Positions 24,424 through 34,604 are shown, counted from the stretch's first letter. The stretch is DNA of 64,000 nt from an uncultured Bacteroidia bacterium (GCA_903927965.1 CAIYPA010000525.1:1-64000); one strand, 5' to 3'. The notes: generated by a model not told the origin, from the letters alone. Made by a program: numbers and translations.

Positions 24424-26868
24424 TTACTCAATATTGATCTCAATTACAGCTTCTTTTAGCCAGGGTGAACTAAAGGTAACTTTGCTTTTCCCTTTTTTCC
24501 CTGATGACTGTAAATAAGCAATCATTTTTCCGTGATAAACCCGTTGCTTATTATCAGTATAGTCTTCCATATCAGTGGGGTTGCTGGCTTCAAGACCTAT
24601 AAGTTTAACATTTCCATCAGTAGTGCAGGTAACTTCATCATCTGCTAGTAGTACCGGTTTTCCACTTTCATCAACAATCTGTATTTCGATTTGTGCTACA
24701 CCTTTAATAAAAGATATATTTTTATTTACTGCTTCTACGTGGACTGCATAAGGTCGGTTACTCGTTTCAATGGAATATCTTGCCGCTTCAAGTCCGGAAT
24801 TGTACCCAATTACCTCAAGTTTTCCGGCAATAAAAGGGATATCCCAGAAATTGACTCCGGTTTCATCATTGTGATCCTGTAGTACACCGATTTCTTTGCC
24901 ATTCAACAAAAGTTGTAACTTACTACAATTGGTATAACCCACAATTCGAATTGTGTCTCCGTTGTGATAGTTCCATAAAGGTAATGCGTCTATTGATAAT
25001 TGGTTGTTGGTTCTCCTTTTTTTATAGGTACCGGCATAGATCATTGGTTTATCCGACCATAGGCTTTCACGAAAGTATGCTCTTGGCTTTTTGAATCCGG
25101 CCAGATCTATCAGACCAGAGGTAAATCCGCGAGAAGGCCAACTGTGCGATTCACCGAGATAATCAAATCCGGTCCAAAGAAACTGTCCAAAAATAAAATC
25201 ATTGTCACGAACCGCTTTCCAGGCTTCCATGGAGTGGCCATTTTCACTTCCATATAAGATTCTTTTGGGATAGGAAGTATGGTCCTGTTTGTACCTGCTT
25301 TCAGTATAATTGTAACCTGCAACATCAAGTGCTCCTGGATATTCTGTTTCATTTGACATTACCGGGCCGGCTAGACCTGCGGTTACAGATCGGATAGGAT
25401 CATTGGCCTTTACAATTGCAGCAAGCTTTTTTGCAATCGTACCCAATCTTTCAGCCTTGGGTTGGTCGGGAAGGTATCCTTTTGTATGCTGCTGTCCAAT
25501 CCCTTCCTTATCCAGAATGGGGTGGGAATATGGATCATTGGGATAATCGACCTCATTTCCGATACTCCACATAAATACGGATGGATGATTCCTATCACGA
25601 AGCACCATATCCTTTAAATCGATTTCTCCCCATTTTTCAAAGAATTCGGCAGAGCCGTCAAAGCCAGGTTTTCCCACATTCCAACCTTCGATCCATTTTT
25701 TCTTTGAAAATTCCCACTCGTCAAAGGCTTCGTCAAGCACCAACAACCCCAACTGATCGCAAAGATCGTAAAGTAAAGGTGCCTGTGGATTATGACTGCA
25801 CCTTATCGCATTACAACCGATTGATTTCAAAGTAATTAACCTGCGTTCAAGTACCTCTTTGGGAACTGCGGAACCCAGGCAACCTGCGTCATGGTGCAAA
25901 CAAACCCCTTTAATTTTCATAGATTTTTCATTCAATGAAAAACCCTTGTCAGGATCAAATCCAAGCGTCCGGATACCCATATTTTCTTTAGATTGATCAA
26001 TCATTTTGCCGTCCTGAAAAACAGAGGTCACCAATTGATAGAGGTTGGGAGAATCGACACTCCATAAATTTGGCTTCTCGACTTTGATATCCTGTGCTAA
26101 TTCTGCTGAAAGGCTTGAATTTAAATTCAGCTTCCCGGTGGATTTAGCAATGGTCTTATTCTCATTGTTGATAATTTCCTGAACAACAGTGATGTGAACT
26201 GGATTAACAGATGTATTTATTATAGTAGTTTTGGTTTGGACTAAAGCTTGATTTAAAGAAATTGACTTTGTTGAACTATAAACGCCCCATAAACTGATGT
26301 GAACTGGATTTTTATAAACAAGGTAAACATCGCGGTAAATACCAGAACCCGTGTACCAACGTGAATCGGCATATTTACTATGATCGACACGTACAGCAAT
26401 TGTATTTTTTTCTCCGAACTTTAGATGGGGGGTAAGATTATATTGAAAAGAAATATAACCATTTGGGCGGATTCCTAATGAAATACCATTGACAAACACT
26501 TCTGAATTGCGGTAAACTCCTTCAAAATAGATATATACATTTTGGATGGTTTCCGGTGTCGGAATATTTAGTGTTTTTCGATACCAGGCAATACCCCCGG
26601 GCAAGTAACCTGTCGCAGATGCAAAATTTTGGTTTAGTGGCCCTTCTACGCTCCAGTCGTGGGGCAGGTCCACTATCCGCCATTTCGAGTCATCAAATTC
26701 AGGGGACGAAGCTTTTTCAAAGTCCCCTTTTTGGAATTTCCAACCATCGTTTATTTTAAATGAAAGGCCTGGCCCGGATTGGCCGGTTACAAAAGAAGGT
26801 GCCAGTAGTAACGTGAACAATAAAGTAATAAAAACACCTGCTCTTTTGTTGATAAAAAAAGATTTCAT
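24424..26868 (-). CDS. Glycoside hydrolase family 2 beta-galactosidase-like enzyme
   Basis: 814 aa with a signal peptide (residues 1-28). It has the GH2 order: sugar-binding jellyroll (~30-210, FNDGWKFQKGDF-like start, LPHDWSVEGPLN, WYRKTLNIP), immunoglobulin-like domain (~215-315), then a TIM barrel (~316-610). The acid/base Glu is in HPSVFMWSIGNEVDYP (~Glu438) and the nucleophile Glu in ILYGSENGHS (~Glu542). A C-terminal DUF4982-like module (~640-720, LQLLLNGKEIG) and another beta-sandwich complete it. Such periplasmic enzymes release beta-linked hexoses; the exact substrate cannot be read. It has no SusCD pair nearby, so it is not part of a classic polysaccharide-utilisation locus in this window. 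Confidence 0.88.
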   Translation of the reverse strand: MKSFFINKRAGVFITLLFTLLLAPSFVTGQSGPGLSFKINDGWKFQKGDFEKASSPEFDDSKWRIVDLPHDWSVEGPLNQNFASATGYLPGGIAWYRKTLNIPTPETIQNVYIYFEGVYRNSEVFVNGISLGIRPNGYISFQYNLTPHLKFGEKNTIAVRVDHSKYADSRWYTGSGIYRDVYLVYKNPVHISLWGVYSSTKSISLNQALVQTKTTIINTSVNPVHITVVQEIINNENKTIAKSTGKLNLNSSLSAELAQDIKVEKPNLWSVDSPNLYQLVTSVFQDGKMIDQSKENMGIRTLGFDPDKGFSLNEKSMKIKGVCLHHDAGCLGSAVPKEVLERRLITLKSIGCNAIRCSHNPQAPLLYDLCDQLGLLVLDEAFDEWEFSKKKWIEGWNVGKPGFDGSAEFFEKWGEIDLKDMVLRDRNHPSVFMWSIGNEVDYPNDPYSHPILDKEGIGQQHTKGYLPDQPKAERLGTIAKKLAAIVKANDPIRSVTAGLAGPVMSNETEYPGALDVAGYNYTESRYKQDHTSYPKRILYGSENGHSMEAWKAVRDNDFIFGQFLWTGFDYLGESHSWPSRGFTSGLIDLAGFKKPRAYFRESLWSDKPMIYAGTYKKRRTNNQLSIDALPLWNYHNGDTIRIVGYTNCSKLQLLLNGKEIGVLQDHNDETGVNFWDIPFIAGKLEVIGYNSGLEAARYSIETSNRPYAVHVEAVNKNISFIKGVAQIEIQIVDESGKPVLLADDEVTCTTDGNVKLIGLEASNPTDMEDYTDNKQRVYHGKMIAYLQSSGKKGKSKVTFSSPWLKEAVIEINIE

Positions 26869-26943
26869 AGGGGATGATATTCGTTACAATTGAATCGTAC
26901 AAACTAAATCTGCATTTTATGGATTAATTGAGTCCGTTTTCGG

Positions 26944-29271
26944 TTATTGAGAATGGGCAATCCTAAAACCGACAGTACTGAAGTGCTCTTCGGGACTATT
27001 ATCGTCCCGATTGGTTACCCTAGTATATGGCCCATCGTCGTCCCACCCACCACCGCGATTTACGCGTGTTGTGCCTGAGGATGGTCCGGTTGGATTGTTA
27101 TGTGAATTATTGTTGTATTCTCCAAACCAATCACTGCACCATTCCCAGACATTTCCAGTCATATCATAAAGACCCCATTCATTGGCCAGTTTCTGTTTTA
27201 CTGGATGGGTTTTCCCGCCACTGTTATCAGCATACCATGCAAAGTCACCGAGTTTTTTTTCATTATTGGTTCCAGACCAGGTACTTTTGGTACCTGAAGG
27301 AGATGTCGAAGCACAATATTCCCATTCAGATTCAGTTGGAAGCCTGTAGTTTTTCCCGGTTATAGCGTTCAACTTTTGAATAAACTCCTGAGTCTCATTC
27401 CAGCAAACCCTTTCAACAGGCAGTTCATCTCCTTTGTTGTTGCTTACATTGTACTCCATTACAGATTTAAATAAAGCTTGGGTCACCTCCATATCACACA
27501 TATAAAAACCATCAATTTCAACCGAATGTACCGGTTTTTCAATACTTCGGCCATCGCTGGTGCCCATTCTGAAGCTTCCCCCTTTTATGAAAACCATTGT
27601 AAAGTTTATCCCATTTACTGATTCATTAAAAGATTTGGGAGTTAAATCAAAATCATAAGTCGTTTCACCGCGTGCTTTTACGACACTAATATTCTTTATA
27701 ATCCTTTGAACACCCCGTTCGAGGCGTACCGAATGATTTCCCGTGGTAAGAGTCGTATCAAAAGGCGTTAATCCAACTCTAATATTATCAAGATATACCT
27801 CTATTCCTGATGGTGCTGAATGAATGGCTATTTTTTGGACCTGAAATTGGGGTTCAGCCATTATGGGTTCAGTTTTAGGAGGTTCAGGTTTGGGAATTTC
27901 AGGTTTTGGAATTTCAGGTTTTGCTGGTTCCACTTGTTGCTTTGGAATATTGTTGTCTGAAGGTGTATTTTTGGTTGGGGCTGATGTAACTTTCTTAACT
28001 TCTGTCGAATGACCTCTTGTAAGTTGCTCACTTAGCAAGGTAACTTTATTTTCAGCGATCGTAACTATTTTACTTACCGTAATAAAGTTCTGTCGGTTTA
28101 GTTCGACCGTTTGATCACCTATAAGAAGGCTATCAATCGTATTGGGTGTTACGTTGTAATTTGTCCCGTTGATTGTGATTGTTGCCCCTGATGGTTTTGT
28201 AATTACATTGAGTGAGCCATATATAGGTGTAGGCTGAAGGTCAAATTCCCGTTTTTCACCTGCAGCAACTTCAATATCCTGTTTGGCAGTTTTATGACTT
28301 TGTTTTCGTGCTTCAATTGAATAAATTCCTGCATTGAGACGACCTTTCCATGTACCATTCTCTTTTTTCTCATTGTTGATATAAATCGTTGCATCAGCTT
28401 GTGTTTTAATATTTACATCAGCAAAAGTAGGTACCAATGTCATCGACACTTGCGTGATTGTCCCATCCGTGACCATTATTTTGAATGTTGTTGGCTCATA
28501 CATCTCCTTAATTATCTGGACCGTATGTTCGCCAGTTGGCAGAGCATCACTTTGGCATGGGGTTTTCTGGGCTAAAAATTTACCGTCAATGGCAACTCTG
28601 GCTTCAGCTTCTGGTTTAGTTGTCACTTCAATGTAACCAAAAGCAGGTTGGAGTTTTACATTAATTTCTTTTTTAGCGCCAGCAATTTCGACTATTCCAG
28701 CTTCGTTGTGGTACAAAGGTGCTTCAATGCGATAAGTATATTTTCCTGGTTTGTGTTTGGCCTGATACGCACCACTTTTCACAAAAAGATCATTGATGAA
28801 TATTGAGGCATCTGCCGGATAAGGATTGATGACCAACCATTGGCTTTCAATTGTTTCATCCACGGTAGTAATGACTTTGCCCGTTGTCAGGACCAATTCA
28901 TAAACTGTAGCTTTTTCAATGGGCTGTGGAAAAAGGTAATCTCTTAATAAACCCAATTGAGGATGCGATATTGTAATTCTTTTAGCCCCGGAAGGTACGT
29001 AAACCCATATCTCTGAGGTTTTTGGAACAGTCTTAACAACACCAATCTGTCCGCAGTCGAAGGAAAATCCTGTTTGTGTAGTAACTACTTTGATGATGGC
29101 ACAGATGTTGCCATCAAAGTCCTTGAGTGGTTCGTTAACACGTGCATCAAGATCGTTTTCCAGCTTCCCGAACGACTTTACACTGATCTGTTGTGCGAAT
29201 AGAGTTTCGCTAAGGGCAATAATAAGGAAGATGGTCAAAAATTTTTTCATTCTCTTTGCGTTCATTTTCAA
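26944..29271 (-). CDS. PEGA-repeat protein with C-terminal SUMF1-like domain
   Basis: 775 aa with a signal peptide (Met8 at 29250 is an alternative start and aligns with the paralogue at 30848-32725). Residues ~30-130 form a conserved N-terminal domain (ISVKSFGKLENDLDARV, TSEIWVYVPSGAKRITI). Several PEGA-type beta domains follow (~145-400), then a proline-rich linker with repeated PKPEIPKPE, another PEGA unit, and a formylglycine-generating-enzyme-like fold (~560-775: FIKGGSFRMGTSDG, YRLPTESEWEYCA, GLYDMTGNVWEWCSDW, GGGWDDD, VGFRIAHS). The region that carries the copper-binding cysteines in true FGE has none here (GGGWDDDGPYTRVTNRDDN), so it is probably a binding or structural domain. The 315 bp upstream region holds a good promoter. 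Confidence 0.85.
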   Translation of the reverse strand: MKMNAKRMKKFLTIFLIIALSETLFAQQISVKSFGKLENDLDARVNEPLKDFDGNICAIIKVVTTQTGFSFDCGQIGVVKTVPKTSEIWVYVPSGAKRITISHPQLGLLRDYLFPQPIEKATVYELVLTTGKVITTVDETIESQWLVINPYPADASIFINDLFVKSGAYQAKHKPGKYTYRIEAPLYHNEAGIVEIAGAKKEINVKLQPAFGYIEVTTKPEAEARVAIDGKFLAQKTPCQSDALPTGEHTVQIIKEMYEPTTFKIMVTDGTITQVSMTLVPTFADVNIKTQADATIYINNEKKENGTWKGRLNAGIYSIEARKQSHKTAKQDIEVAAGEKREFDLQPTPIYGSLNVITKPSGATITINGTNYNVTPNTIDSLLIGDQTVELNRQNFITVSKIVTIAENKVTLLSEQLTRGHSTEVKKVTSAPTKNTPSDNNIPKQQVEPAKPEIPKPEIPKPEPPKTEPIMAEPQFQVQKIAIHSAPSGIEVYLDNIRVGLTPFDTTLTTGNHSVRLERGVQRIIKNISVVKARGETTYDFDLTPKSFNESVNGINFTMVFIKGGSFRMGTSDGRSIEKPVHSVEIDGFYMCDMEVTQALFKSVMEYNVSNNKGDELPVERVCWNETQEFIQKLNAITGKNYRLPTESEWEYCASTSPSGTKSTWSGTNNEKKLGDFAWYADNSGGKTHPVKQKLANEWGLYDMTGNVWEWCSDWFGEYNNNSHNNPTGPSSGTTRVNRGGGWDDDGPYTRVTNRDDNSPEEHFSTVGFRIAHSQ

Positions 29272-29586
29272 AATAGGAACCGATCTCTGATTGAACTCAA
29301 TCCCTCAAGACCGGATCTATGTGGTTTTACCAAAAAAGCATAAATTAACACTTTCAAAGATCTGAAAATTAATGGAATAACAAACCAGGATTTTTTTTAA
29401 TGACTGATATGTAATTATATACTAAAGTTCTTTATCTGCAAAGATATAAATGAATGTGTCTAATTCAAGCAATCAACAATTTGCACTCCAAAAATGTTTT
29501 TTTGATAATTGAGCATACAGGTACATGCTTTGAAAATTCAATGAATTCTGCCGGGATGTTATTGGTTTTCTGAATAACAAATAATC
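29272..29586. other. Intergenic region (315 bp) before the PEGA-SUMF1 gene
   Basis: AT-rich, with no convincing gene on either strand. It contains the promoter candidate at 29439-29469. The implied 5' leader of about 160 nt has no recognised riboswitch fold. Confidence 0.5.
29439..29469 (-). promoter_or_regulatory. Candidate promoter of the PEGA-SUMF1 gene
   Basis: On the minus strand CTTG (29469-29466) and TATCTTTG (29446-29439) are separated by exactly 19 nt. The -7 element is an exact TAnnTTTG match and the -33 differs at one base. This suggests the gene is transcribed separately from the upstream run. Confidence 0.55.
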
Positions 29587-30831
29587 CTATTTGGTTGTAA
29601 ATGAGACCTGAGTTGCATAACTTGTTCCAACACTGTTAGTTGCATATGCCTTTACATAATAGGTCGTTTTTGTTGTTAAACCTGTAAGATTGCTCGTGAA
29701 AGCTCCTGTTGATGTTCCATTTGTTGTTTTGGGATTTGCAGTTGTCGGGTTTTGGGAAGTGCTCCAACAAATGCCACTAACAGTAATTGTAGCCCCACCA
29801 TTACTCGTTATATTGCCTCCACCCGTTGCAATTGTGGTACCAATGTTCGAAATTGCAGTTGTAGTTAAGGACGCTAATACTGCCGGTGTGGTAAAAGTCA
29901 CTTCACTTCCATAACCAGTACCAAGACTATTAGTCGCATAAGCTTTTACAAAGTAGGCAGTACCAGGGGACAATCCCGTGAGATAACTTACGAAACTCCC
30001 AATTGCGGTAGTACCTGATATTTTCGTATTTGCAATTGTTGGACCTGTGGTGGTTGCATAACATATCCCGCTGGCTATAACCGTTGCACCTCCATTGCTT
30101 ATTATTATACCTCCCCCGGTTGCTGTAGTTGAAAGAATTGCTGAGATTGCAGTTGTCGATAAGGTGGGAAGTACAACCAAAGTTGTTGCCTGAACCTCAT
30201 TTCCATATACGGTGCCCTGACTATTAATGGCATATGCACGGAAATAATATAATGTATTTGGGGACAAATTTGTGAGGGTAGCACTAAAGGGCCCAGTTCC
30301 ACTTCCTATGGCCAATTTGTTGCTGTCTGTAGTAGGCGATGCTGTTAGTGCCCAACAAATCCCACGTGAAGTTACAGTGGCACCCCCATCTGAATCAATT
30401 GTTCCGCCAACAACCATAGTTGTACCAGTAATGGAAGTTGGATTGTATGTTGATAATGTGGATGGGAAAAGCGGTGTTATCGTGATTGTGGCCGGATTGC
30501 TCGAATTGCCTCCTGCATAAGCCGTGATTTCATAGGTTTGCAATTGACCGGGAACGGGATCGGAGTCTATTAACTGAGTACTTGTAACTGGTAGGTCTTT
30601 CAAAACCGGGTTTAGAATGCCAACCGTTTTTTTTAATTTAAATCCACCAATATTGGGATTCGGTTCGTTCCAACTTAGTTTTACAGTCCTACCTTCCTGA
30701 ACAGCCTGAAAATTCGTAGGTGTCCAGATATCTTTTGGGCAATCAGGGTCAAAAGGATTGCTCCATTCCCGTTGTTCACAGGATGTTAAAAGCAACAGTA
30801 TTGAGAATATGGAAAACAGGGCTTTTTTCAT
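29587..30831 (-). CDS. Surface lipoprotein with tandem fibronectin-III/Ig-like repeats
   Basis: 414 aa from the ATG at 30831. An in-frame upstream start at 30879 would run into the PEGA gene and lacks a signal peptide. MKKALFSIFSILLLLTSC is a lipoprotein signal with Cys18. An FN3-like domain follows (~28-110, PTNFQAVQEGRTVKLSWNEP). After it come three units of ~95 residues with the shared pattern TTAIS...TTATGGG.I.SNGGAT....GICW/Y, then G.F.S.L.GL.P.T.YYVKAYATNS.GT.YG. Similar repeats occur in Bacteroidota cell-surface proteins. The gene lies between the two PEGA paralogues, 16 bp after the upstream one, so it is likely co-transcribed with it. No enzymatic residues are visible. Confidence 0.8.
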   Translation of the reverse strand: MKKALFSIFSILLLLTSCEQREWSNPFDPDCPKDIWTPTNFQAVQEGRTVKLSWNEPNPNIGGFKLKKTVGILNPVLKDLPVTSTQLIDSDPVPGQLQTYEITAYAGGNSSNPATITITPLFPSTLSTYNPTSITGTTMVVGGTIDSDGGATVTSRGICWALTASPTTDSNKLAIGSGTGPFSATLTNLSPNTLYYFRAYAINSQGTVYGNEVQATTLVVLPTLSTTAISAILSTTATGGGIIISNGGATVIASGICYATTTGPTIANTKISGTTAIGSFVSYLTGLSPGTAYFVKAYATNSLGTGYGSEVTFTTPAVLASLTTTAISNIGTTIATGGGNITSNGGATITVSGICWSTSQNPTTANPKTTNGTSTGAFTSNLTGLTTKTTYYVKAYATNSVGTSYATQVSFTTK

Positions 30832-30847
30832 GTCATTTTTTTTAAGG

Positions 30848-32725
30848 TTAGAATGTATAAGCCAAACCAATTCCACCACCGTTTTTCAACGGTAGAGGAT
30901 AAAAACTGACCGGTTTCTTTTTGGCATTTCCTTGCTTTATTGCTTTTATGATGAATTCCAGGGTACTAAATGCTGCTACTCCTGCAGATATTTGAAAAAT
31001 CTGGTCATACATTTCTACTTGTTTATGCAAATCTTCGGCATCTGTTGTCGCAGTTTTATATTGTTTGTAATATTCTTCCGATTGAAGATATGAATAAGCA
31101 GTTGCAGCTCCGCTCATTAGGGTTGTGATTAACCAAAAAGTCTTGCCACTTCTTAAGCTATAAAATTTGGGGATGTATTTCCTTGTATTATTTTTTGCAC
31201 GAACTGTAGCGGCATTTTCCTGCATGATTCGTTGAACTGGTTGATCGACATTTTGGGTTGAATCTTTTTTAACCGTCACTGGTTCAGGTATTTTTACAAG
31301 TGTCTCGCTGATCTCTGTGTTTTTTTTATCGAGGGTTACTGTCTTTTTACCAGGTAAATAACCCTTCAAACTTATAAGTATAGTATAATCACCTTTCTCC
31401 AAAGTCAAATTTTGTGGTGTTGTACCATATTCCTTACCTCCAATCGTGATTGTTGCACCGGATGGGTTTGAATTGATCGCTAAAGCCAGTCCCTTTGTCA
31501 AGGTAGTATTTAACGTAGCAGTCTGATTTTCGGTGACCGTGATTTTTTCAATCACTGTAACATATTGATCTATAGATAATACTATATCGTAATCTCCAAT
31601 AGTCAAATCATTTATCGTATTTGGGGTCGTACCATAAACTTTGTCATTTATAGTAATTGTAGCCCCTATCGGGTTCGTAATAATATCGAGTGATCCATAT
31701 ATCGGAGTAGGTTGTAAATCAAAAGTCTGTTTTTCTCCGGCAACTATTTCAATATCCTTTTTGGCTGCGTGATGGTTTGGTTTGCGTGCCTCTATAGAAT
31801 AAACACCTGCATTGAGGCGACCAAGCCATGAACCAATTCCTTTTTGTTCGTTGTTGATAAAAATCGATGCATCTTTGGGTACATTTAGACTTATTTCGGC
31901 AAATGTAGGTATAAGCTTAAAATTAATGGGTGTCGTTTTACCGTCTTCAACAACAATCTTTTGAAAAGAAGGTTGATACATTTCTTTATAAACCTGTACC
32001 GTATGTTCCCCACTCCCAATGGGTTCAGTTATTCCGGGTGTTGTCTTTGACTGTAATTTTCCGTCAACAAAAATTTTGGCTTCCTCTTCCGGCTCACTTG
32101 TGATGGATAAATAACCAAAAGCAGGTTTTAATTCTATGTTTAAAACTTTTGCAGTATCTGCAATGATAACTTTTCCTGTTTCCGTGTAATATAAAGGCGA
32201 TTCAACACGATAAGTATAATTGCCAGGCTTAAGCCTTGCCTGGTATGCCCCATTTTTGACAAACCTGTCATTCACATAAACCATTGCATCTACTGGTATC
32301 GGATTGATAGATAACCACTGGCTATTTATTTCTTCGACAACAGTGGTTATTACTTTACCTGTGGTTAATACCAACTCATAAGCTGTCGCTTTTTTAATGG
32401 GAATTGGGAATAAGTAATCCTTTAAAGCACCAAGTTGGGGATGTTCAATGGTTATCCGTTTTGTTCCGGAGGGGACGTAAACCCATATTTCCGACTCTTT
32501 CTGGACAACTTTTACTATACCAGTCTGGTCACATTCAAATAAAAATCCTGTTTGGGAAGTTACGACTTTTATAATGGCACAAGCATCTCCATTGGGATCT
32601 TTTAATGGTACTTTAACTCTGGCATCGGCGTCATTTTCAAGTTTTCGGAACGATGTAACACTGATTTTGGCAGCTAATGAACCTGTTATAGCAATAAGCA
32701 TTAGGAAGGTTATTAGTTTTTTCAT
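30848..32725 (-). CDS. PEGA-repeat protein with C-terminal transmembrane region (paralogue of the PEGA-SUMF1 protein)
   Basis: 625 aa with a signal peptide (residues 1-19). The N-terminal ~400 residues are closely related to the protein at 26944-29271: the ISVTSFRKLENDADARV domain, SEIWVYVPSGTKRITIEHPQLG, then PEGA units (for example GSLDIITNPIGATITINDKVYG and ALAINSNPSGATITIGGKEYG). The SUMF1 part is absent. Instead residues ~525-600 hold two hydrophobic stretches (TFWLITTLMSGAATAYSY, IFQISAGVAAFSTLEFIIKAI) and a short C-terminus. PEGA domains are short beta-modules found in cell-wall and envelope proteins. The two genes look like a duplication with exchange of C-terminal module. Confidence 0.82.
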   Translation of the reverse strand: MKKLITFLMLIAITGSLAAKISVTSFRKLENDADARVKVPLKDPNGDACAIIKVVTSQTGFLFECDQTGIVKVVQKESEIWVYVPSGTKRITIEHPQLGALKDYLFPIPIKKATAYELVLTTGKVITTVVEEINSQWLSINPIPVDAMVYVNDRFVKNGAYQARLKPGNYTYRVESPLYYTETGKVIIADTAKVLNIELKPAFGYLSITSEPEEEAKIFVDGKLQSKTTPGITEPIGSGEHTVQVYKEMYQPSFQKIVVEDGKTTPINFKLIPTFAEISLNVPKDASIFINNEQKGIGSWLGRLNAGVYSIEARKPNHHAAKKDIEIVAGEKQTFDLQPTPIYGSLDIITNPIGATITINDKVYGTTPNTINDLTIGDYDIVLSIDQYVTVIEKITVTENQTATLNTTLTKGLALAINSNPSGATITIGGKEYGTTPQNLTLEKGDYTILISLKGYLPGKKTVTLDKKNTEISETLVKIPEPVTVKKDSTQNVDQPVQRIMQENAATVRAKNNTRKYIPKFYSLRSGKTFWLITTLMSGAATAYSYLQSEEYYKQYKTATTDAEDLHKQVEMYDQIFQISAGVAAFSTLEFIIKAIKQGNAKKKPVSFYPLPLKNGGGIGLAYTF

Positions 32726-32782
32726 TGGTTTTATCGTTTTAATGATTTCAATTAATGATTTTATACCAACTAAGATGAGGTG

Positions 32783-34600
32783 TTAAAAATCGCCTACACC
32801 ATAAATACTCCCATCGGGATTTTTCTGAGGTTGCCATGTTCGAACATGGATCTGGGGTTTAAGCGTATCCGACAAGTCAACCAAAAGGAAGAGGTAACCA
32901 GTATCCCCATAATTCGAAGAAAAATAATCCTGTTTAATCTGGATTCCGTAAACATCATTCCCTTTACCAGAGCGTCGGATTGTATTGTCGGCAAACCGAA
33001 TATTGATAAATTCATTACTTCCAAATGAATATTTCAGTTTCTTCAGGTATTCATCTTTTGTTTGCCGGTTGTATTTAATGATGGTATTGTTGGCATAACG
33101 GGAATCCGAGGAGATATTCACCTTTGTTACCAAACCGGTTATGATTAACGCGTCATCTGAAAAAATCTTATCTATGTAATCATAACGTTTTAAGGTAAAA
33201 GCTGTTTTGTAATTTTCCAGAAAGCACATCAGCAATATCCGGTTATCTTCGCTCCAGGTGTCATTCGAGGCAATATCTTCAATTGCTTTTTTTGAAAGAC
33301 CAAAAGTAAGATTGCATACTTTTTTATCCTTGTCGAAATAAAAAATTACATCTTCAATAAATATCCGGTTATTGCTTTTAAAACTAAAACTCATCGGTAT
33401 AGATCGACAAATCACATACTCTCCGTATTTGTAATATTTCAGGTCAAAAGACTTCACAATCTTTGCATTACCGTACTGAAGCAATTTTTGGAAAATCGAA
33501 TAACCATCTTCTGTAAACAGGGGTTGAACCGAAGCATAATTTTTTGATTCTATAGCAGAAACAATTTTTTTCATGATTTCAGGGCCAACAATCGAATCTG
33601 AAAGGGCATGCACAGTGCCAGCTGTACCAGTGGAATTTAAAGATTTTCCTTTATCGTTTACAGCAACTGGGGTTGGTTTTGACTTTGAAGCCTTACTTAC
33701 GTTTATATAACTGTCTTTATAAGGAACTTGTGGCAGTTTTTGGATGACGTCCCTAAGTTCCATATCGATTGAGGCTTCGTTCTCGAAAGCATATTCGGCC
33801 TTCAATCGGATCTCTGTATTGGTTTCTGATTTTGGTAGCTCAACTACCCCAATACCGTCTTTACCACTGACGATGTTTGACCAATCCTGTCCACCCCAAT
33901 AGGTGTAATCAAAATTGCGGACCAATTCATTCTTGTACCTGATGTCCAAAATATAGTTTGAATAGTTTTCTTTGTTCTCGACGGTATCCATTTTAATGGA
34001 AAGATTGATAAAGATCTGGTTGATTTGCAAGGGTAACCAGGTAATCAATAATTCTTCACTTCCCGCCTCACATTTCATTTTTATTCCGCTGGATGCCGGA
34101 TGACTTCTTAACAATGTTTGTGACCAATAAAAATATCGTAATGCATCTGCAATCTGGAGATTTTTGAGCGCCAATTCTCCATTATGGGCCAACTCGATAA
34201 TTTTAAACTTGCGCAATTCAAATATTTTCGAAATTTCACCCCTTTTTATAAACCGAAATACTTTAATACTTGGTTCGTTTGGTTCAATAATTAAACGACC
34301 AGTGTTGTTCAGCGTTGCATTTGAATAGGTTTTCACAACATCGTTTACGGTCTCTTTAAACTTATCACCTGTTTCTGTGACTGTTCGTTCGAAATTACTC
34401 TCTACCTGTGTAGATATCTGTCCAATAATGTCAGCTAAGGCTGCCTGATCTGCAGCCTTGAGTGTTGTGCCAATACCTATGCCCCAAATATAGGAGGAGT
34501 CAGCTTGAATTTCTTCATATTTTTGAGCTATAACCTGATTTGAACTTGCGACACAAAGTAGAAACCCGCATAAAACTGTTGTAAAATTTTTATTCAACAT
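32783..34600 (-). CDS. Exported protein with N-terminal LPP20-like domain, unknown function
   Basis: 605 aa with a signal peptide (residues 1-25, VIAQ). Residues ~38-150 resemble LPP20/FlgT-type domains: SSYIWGIGIGTTLKAADQAALADIIGQI, then a helix with VESNFERTV, where an exported protein begins with an IG.G strand and an Ala-rich helix. The middle (~150-290) has a beta-rich region. Residues ~330-590 appear to contain two units of a SnoaL/NTF2-like or similar fold (VQPLFTEDGYSIFQKLLQYGNA and YDYIDKIFSDDALIITG are comparable positions). I do not recognise a named family for the whole protein. It is 4 bp after the gene at 34605 and 57 bp before the PEGA gene, so it belongs to the same run. Confidence 0.65.
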   Translation of the reverse strand: MLNKNFTTVLCGFLLCVASSNQVIAQKYEEIQADSSYIWGIGIGTTLKAADQAALADIIGQISTQVESNFERTVTETGDKFKETVNDVVKTYSNATLNNTGRLIIEPNEPSIKVFRFIKRGEISKIFELRKFKIIELAHNGELALKNLQIADALRYFYWSQTLLRSHPASSGIKMKCEAGSEELLITWLPLQINQIFINLSIKMDTVENKENYSNYILDIRYKNELVRNFDYTYWGGQDWSNIVSGKDGIGVVELPKSETNTEIRLKAEYAFENEASIDMELRDVIQKLPQVPYKDSYINVSKASKSKPTPVAVNDKGKSLNSTGTAGTVHALSDSIVGPEIMKKIVSAIESKNYASVQPLFTEDGYSIFQKLLQYGNAKIVKSFDLKYYKYGEYVICRSIPMSFSFKSNNRIFIEDVIFYFDKDKKVCNLTFGLSKKAIEDIASNDTWSEDNRILLMCFLENYKTAFTLKRYDYIDKIFSDDALIITGLVTKVNISSDSRYANNTIIKYNRQTKDEYLKKLKYSFGSNEFINIRFADNTIRRSGKGNDVYGIQIKQDYFSSNYGDTGYLFLLVDLSDTLKPQIHVRTWQPQKNPDGSIYGVGDF

Positions 34601-34604
34601 AGGT

